A stretch of 8,535 nt of DNA from Ruminococcus sp. (GTDB lineage: Bacteria; Bacillota; Clostridia; Oscillospirales; Acutalibacteraceae). The notes beneath the pieces were generated by a model. That model was given only the letters and a program-made list of their open reading frames with translations. It was not told where the DNA came from and did not search any database. The translations under genes were made by a program, and so were the position numbers. The DNA lies in contig JAFVVB010000078.1 of NCBI GenBank assembly GCA_017502425.1, positions 1-8,535 of the forward strand. The letters run 5' to 3'. Of this stretch, positions 7,044 through 8,535 are shown in pieces (positions within the stretch are counted from its first letter, which is position 1; every line of letters starts with the position of its first letter).

Positions 7044-7734
7044 ACTTGTTATTTTTCTGAGCTTTCGATAGTTTTCTCCAGTTATAAAACCCGTATAAAT
7101 CATTACAAAGAAACATCACAAAGCACATTACCATAGGTAAATATGAAATATCAGATATAGTAGCCAGCGTCCATAGAACTATCAGCACTATATCATTTAA
7201 TCCATAGCCGATACCGTAGTATGGTGAGCGTAAAAAAGTAAGATATGCTGCCATAAAACTGGTGGTTATTGAAATTGTGGAAAACATAAGGTTCGGAGTA
7301 CAAAGTGCTTTTAGTATAAAGTAAAATATCGCAGTGACCAAAACCCCCAGAACACACATTATCGCGACCTGTTTTTTAGTTACCCTACTAACCTCTACTA
7401 CATCGGTGTTTTTATATGGATGGCGAATCCACTCGATAGTCGCAACCAGTGCAATTGGTGCTGACATAAAAAGATATGTTATCATTTCACCGTAGTAGTG
7501 AAACGTCATTGACACTATTCCGTATAAAATAGAGAACAAAACCGTCATCATCTGGCCGATAATAAGACCTTTTGCTACGAAAATCAGCGCTGTAACACCG
7601 AGCAGTGACGTTAATGTTTCAAGGATTGAATTTTCACGCCCTAAAAATGCTGAAACTATTATAGTCAGCATTGACACTCCCCACAGTATCCATTCAAATG
7701 TATTCAATTTCTTAAACGGATTTTCAACTCTCAT
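7042..7734 (-). CDS. pnuC: PnuC-family vitamin transporter (nicotinamide riboside/mononucleotide type)
   Basis: 230-aa integral membrane protein. About seven or eight hydrophobic segments (roughly 14-31, 38-58, 62-79, 85-101, 121-143, 150-168, 178-193, 198-212). Family marks: WIRHPYKN (102-109) and the C-terminal run SYLPMVMCFVMFLCNDLYGFYNW, typical of PnuC. Such proteins are facilitators that bring in NAD precursors, trapped by phosphorylation inside the cell. Related PnuT/PnuX proteins carry thiamine or riboflavin, so the substrate is likely but not proven. Start: the frame is open further upstream to an ATG at 7857, giving 271 aa, but that ATG lies between the -35 and -10 of the promoter at 7837-7865 and the extra 41 residues are unlike PnuC. 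The ATG at 7734 has GGAGG (7739-7743) before it, gives the usual family length and starts just ahead of the first membrane segment. Expression is probably controlled by the terminator-bearing leader at 7744-7830. Confidence 0.9.
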   Translation of the reverse strand: MRVENPFKKLNTFEWILWGVSMLTIIVSAFLGRENSILETLTSLLGVTALIFVAKGLIIGQMMTVLFSILYGIVSMTFHYYGEMITYLFMSAPIALVATIEWIRHPYKNTDVVEVSRVTKKQVAIMCVLGVLVTAIFYFILKALCTPNLMFSTISITTSFMAAYLTFLRSPYYGIGYGLNDIVLIVLWTLATISDISYLPMVMCFVMFLCNDLYGFYNWRKLSKAQKNNK

Positions 7735-7743
7735 ATATCCTCC

Positions 7744-7830
7744 AAAAAAAGAAGCATCCGCAGCATATCTTCTAAGACCTAACGATGTGCAACGAATGCT
7801 TATTTGCATTTCTCTACCCGGTGGCAGTTT
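7744..7830 (-). promoter_or_regulatory. Structured leader of pnuC: candidate riboswitch/attenuator with terminator
   Basis: About 87 nt between the predicted start of transcription and the ribosome site. Read on the minus strand: hairpin CTGCC-ACCG-GGTAG (7814-7827); hairpin AATGC-AAATAA-GCATT (7795-7810); then a terminator in which AAGCATTCG (7793-7801) pairs with CGGATGCTT (7752-7760), one G-U pair. An inner helix GCACATC/GATATGC has one mismatch, and the stem is followed by C and seven T (7744-7750). The GCATT strand belongs to both the second hairpin and the terminator, so the two structures exclude each other. The T-run directly touches the GGAGG of the gene. I do not recognise a known ligand class; an NAD-precursor or other vitamin sensor is the obvious guess from context. 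Confidence 0.6.
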
Positions 7831-7836
7831 ACGATG

Positions 7837-7865
7837 ATTATAAGTTAATTCTTTCATAAAGTCAA
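7837..7865 (-). promoter_or_regulatory. Proximal promoter of pnuC (P2)
   Basis: Minus strand: -35 TTGACT (7860-7865), 17-bp spacer, perfect -10 TATAAT (7837-7842); predicted start near 7830. This makes the candidate riboswitch the very 5' part of the mRNA. Confidence 0.8.
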
Positions 7866-7895
7866 CTTACACTGTGATTAAACTTAAGTCTAAAT

Positions 7896-7922
7896 AAAAA
7901 ACAGGCAGTCTAATGACCGCCC
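7896..7922 (-). terminator. Terminator-like hairpin between the two pnuC promoters
   Basis: Minus strand: GGCGGTC (7915-7921), loop ATTA, GACTGCC (7904-7910) with one G-U pair, then TG and six T (7896-7901). It lies 5-30 bases beyond the predicted start of transcription from the distal promoter, so it would stop that transcript almost at once unless it is regulated. Confidence 0.7.
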
Positions 7923-7932
7923 TAACAGTATT

Positions 7933-7962
7933 ATCATACCACAACGGTTATTGAAATGTCAA
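7933..7962 (-). promoter_or_regulatory. Distal promoter (P1) upstream of pnuC
   Basis: Minus strand: consensus -35 TTGACA (7957-7962), 18-bp spacer, -10 TATGAT (7933-7938) with a TGn extension. Two copies of AAAATGCG (7963-7970 and 7983-7990) lie directly upstream, exactly 20 bp apart, a spacing that could bind a regulator on one face of the helix. Confidence 0.65.
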
Positions 7963-8047
7963 CGCATTTTGAAATTCTTGTTCGCATTTTCCACAGTTTC
8001 TACGCTTTGCACTAGTATTTTATGTTAACTTTATACAATATTACATA

Positions 8048-8076
8048 TTGCATACTACTAAAAGTTATGCTATATT
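8048..8076 (+). promoter_or_regulatory. Strong plus-strand promoter of the 8.1-8.46 kb unit
   Basis: -35 TTGCAT (8048-8053), 17-bp spacer, -10 TATATT (8071-8076) preceded by TGC, an extended -10. Start of transcription predicted near 8083. A strong ribosome site, GAGGAGG (8088-8094), follows eight bases before ATG at 8103. Confidence 0.7.
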
Positions 8077-8102
8077 ATAGGTGAAAAGAGGAGGACAGAC
8101 CA

Positions 8103-8160
8103 ATGTACAATTAAAACACACGGCTTAAACACCAATTACGGCAAAGTTCAGATGCTAATA
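8103..8160 (+). pseudogene. Possible remnant of an ABC-transporter ATPase gene start
   Basis: The well-placed ATG (8103) opens only Met-Tyr-Asn-stop. One base out of frame, the sequence from 8107 reads TIKTHGLNTNYGKVQ before a stop, closely resembling the usual opening of ABC ATPases (I-K-x-x-G-L-x-K-x-Y-G-K-x-x-A-L). Dropping one A near 8109-8110 would join start and peptide as MYIKTHGLNTNYGKVQ. The likeness ends after about 16 residues, at the left arm of an inverted repeat (8142-8154), and no Walker A appears. Reading: a gene broken by a one-base insertion and an internal deletion or insertion. It could be chance in a short stretch. Confidence 0.35.
8142..8154 (+). repeat. Inverted repeat, left arm
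   Basis: CAAAGTTCAGATG is the reverse complement of 8238-8250 (CATCTGAATTTTG) at 12 of 13 positions, the remaining pair being G-U in RNA. The arms enclose 83 bp of very AT-rich sequence. A rival 6-bp pair, TTACGG (8136-8141) / CCGTAA (8188-8193), overlaps this region. Confidence 0.6.
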
Positions 8161-8237
8161 TAAAATTTATATATATAAGCAAAAATTCCGTAAATACATA
8201 AGACTTTAAACATACTTCCTTTTTAATAATAATATAA

Positions 8238-8250
8238 CATCTGAATTTTG
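8238..8250 (-). repeat. Inverted repeat, right arm
   Basis: Partner of 8142-8154. The pair could be ends of a roughly 109-bp miniature element (no flanking target duplication is visible) or the closing helix of a structured RNA. Confidence 0.6.
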
Positions 8251-8386
8251 AAAATGATGTAAAAGCCAAAAAGCTGAAAACGAACTTTACAGACGGTGTT
8301 TCTCAAAAGAGAATGACGCGATGGCTAAAAAGCACCAAGTAGTAATCAGTAGTCAGAAGCGACGATATTAAGAAAGAGAGGATAAT

Positions 8387-8419
8387 ATGAAGTTAGATAT
8401 CAAGAATCACCAGAAATAA
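8387..8419 (+). CDS. Ten-codon minigene or gene-start remnant (MKLDIKNHQK)
   Basis: ATG with AGAGG (8377-8381) five bases upstream, then MKLDIKNHQK and TAA; the stop lies inside the stem of the terminator that follows. The opening MKLDIKN resembles the start of some ABC permeases, which would suit a decayed ATPase-permease pair with the remnant at 8103, but ten residues are too few to assign. It might also be a leader peptide. Confidence 0.3.
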   Translation: MKLDIKNHQK

Positions 8420-8463
8420 CCCTTGGTTGATGTGTAAAGAAACACAACCAAGGGTTATTTTAT
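8415..8463 (+). terminator. Strong terminator of the 8.1-8.46 kb unit
   Basis: Perfect 15-bp stem AATAACCCTTGGTTG (8415-8429) / CAACCAAGGGTTATT (8445-8459) around a 15-base loop, with a T-rich tail TTTTATT. It overlaps the stop of the ten-codon frame. After it, 8464-8535 shows no gene that can be supported. Confidence 0.8.
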
Positions 8464-8535
8464 TGCGTCTTTCTATATAAATACCCTCAATGATGTTGTA
8501 GGTAAGTATTTCCACGCCCTCCCGAAAAAATGAAC

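Larger units (their letters stand above)
8115..8386 (+). other. Transcribed region without an intact gene
   Basis: No open frame of credible length. It contains the arms of two overlapping inverted repeats and an AT-rich core (8155-8237) with TATATATA. A 31-codon open stretch (8241-8338) reads ...NDVKAKKLKTNFTDGVSQKR... without its own start and ends in two stops. A small TTCTC-AAAA-GAGAA hairpin lies at 8300-8313. Bounded by a strong promoter upstream and a terminator downstream, so it is either relics of a deleted operon or a structured RNA of about 380 nt. Confidence 0.4.

Noticed and set aside
7744..7830. Assignment of the pnuC leader to the TPP, FMN, THF, T-box or NAD-I class
   Set aside because: The conserved sequences I associate with these classes are not present.
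7735..7857. Longer N-terminus of the PnuC protein starting at ATG 7857
   Set aside because: That ATG sits between the -35 and -10 of the promoter at 7837-7865, and the extra residues cover a terminator hairpin and are unlike the family.
8393..8533. Minus-strand open frame entering from the right edge (47 codons)
   Set aside because: It reads through a strong terminator stem, no family can be recognised, and its start is outside the window; too little to call a gene.

Overview
This 8.5 kb stretch is AT-rich bacterial chromosome with strong AGGAGG-type ribosome sites, a tRNA gene that encodes its own CCA end, and consensus sigma-A style promoters. Together with the gene families present (HgdC/HgdB-type activase fusion, PnuC, XRE regulator, SxxK lipoprotein), this points to an anaerobic Clostridia member, probably a gut Oscillospiraceae/Ruminococcus-like bacterium. 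The lineage is inferred; no marker gene in the window fixes it.

Layout. (1) Positions 1-470: a tRNA-Leu(UAA) gene with its own intrinsic terminator, then about 310 bp without a convincing gene. That stretch is bounded by an 18 bp perfect direct repeat and contains hairpins and a small minus-strand ORF, so it looks like an intergenic repeat element. (2) 515-2538, minus strand: an XRE-family regulator followed by a serine beta-lactamase-like lipoprotein. Each has its own promoter, and a palindrome abuts the -35 box of the lipoprotein gene. (3) 2784-7005, plus strand: two tightly coupled genes of 974 and 430 aa. Together they make up the large 'acyl-CoA dehydratase activase-related' protein: two tandem ASKHA ATPase domains, a Cys-rich linker, a DUF2229-like region and HgdB-like halves. 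In many Clostridia I know this as one chain of roughly 1400 aa; here it is split. (4) 7042-7962, minus strand: a PnuC-family vitamin (nicotinamide riboside-type) transporter. Its leader has a promoter, a candidate antiterminator hairpin and a terminator ending directly at the Shine-Dalgarno sequence, so it looks like a riboswitch or attenuator. A second promoter and terminator lie further upstream. (5) 8048-8463, plus strand: a strong promoter and ribosome site drive a 3-codon reading frame. One base out of frame with it is a stretch resembling the start of an ABC-transporter ATPase. Inverted repeats, a 10-codon frame and a strong terminator follow. This is either a decayed ABC operon or a structured RNA.

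How the parts work together. The two-gene activase/reductase unit is the metabolic centre. The first protein is predicted to hydrolyse ATP and pass an electron through an intramolecular [4Fe-4S] cluster; the second offers conserved cysteines for a further Fe-S centre. The substrate is unknown, and no CoA-transferase, dehydratase or acyl-CoA dehydrogenase gene lies beside it. The regulator/lipoprotein pair and the PnuC gene are separate transcription units, each set off by terminators or divergent promoters.
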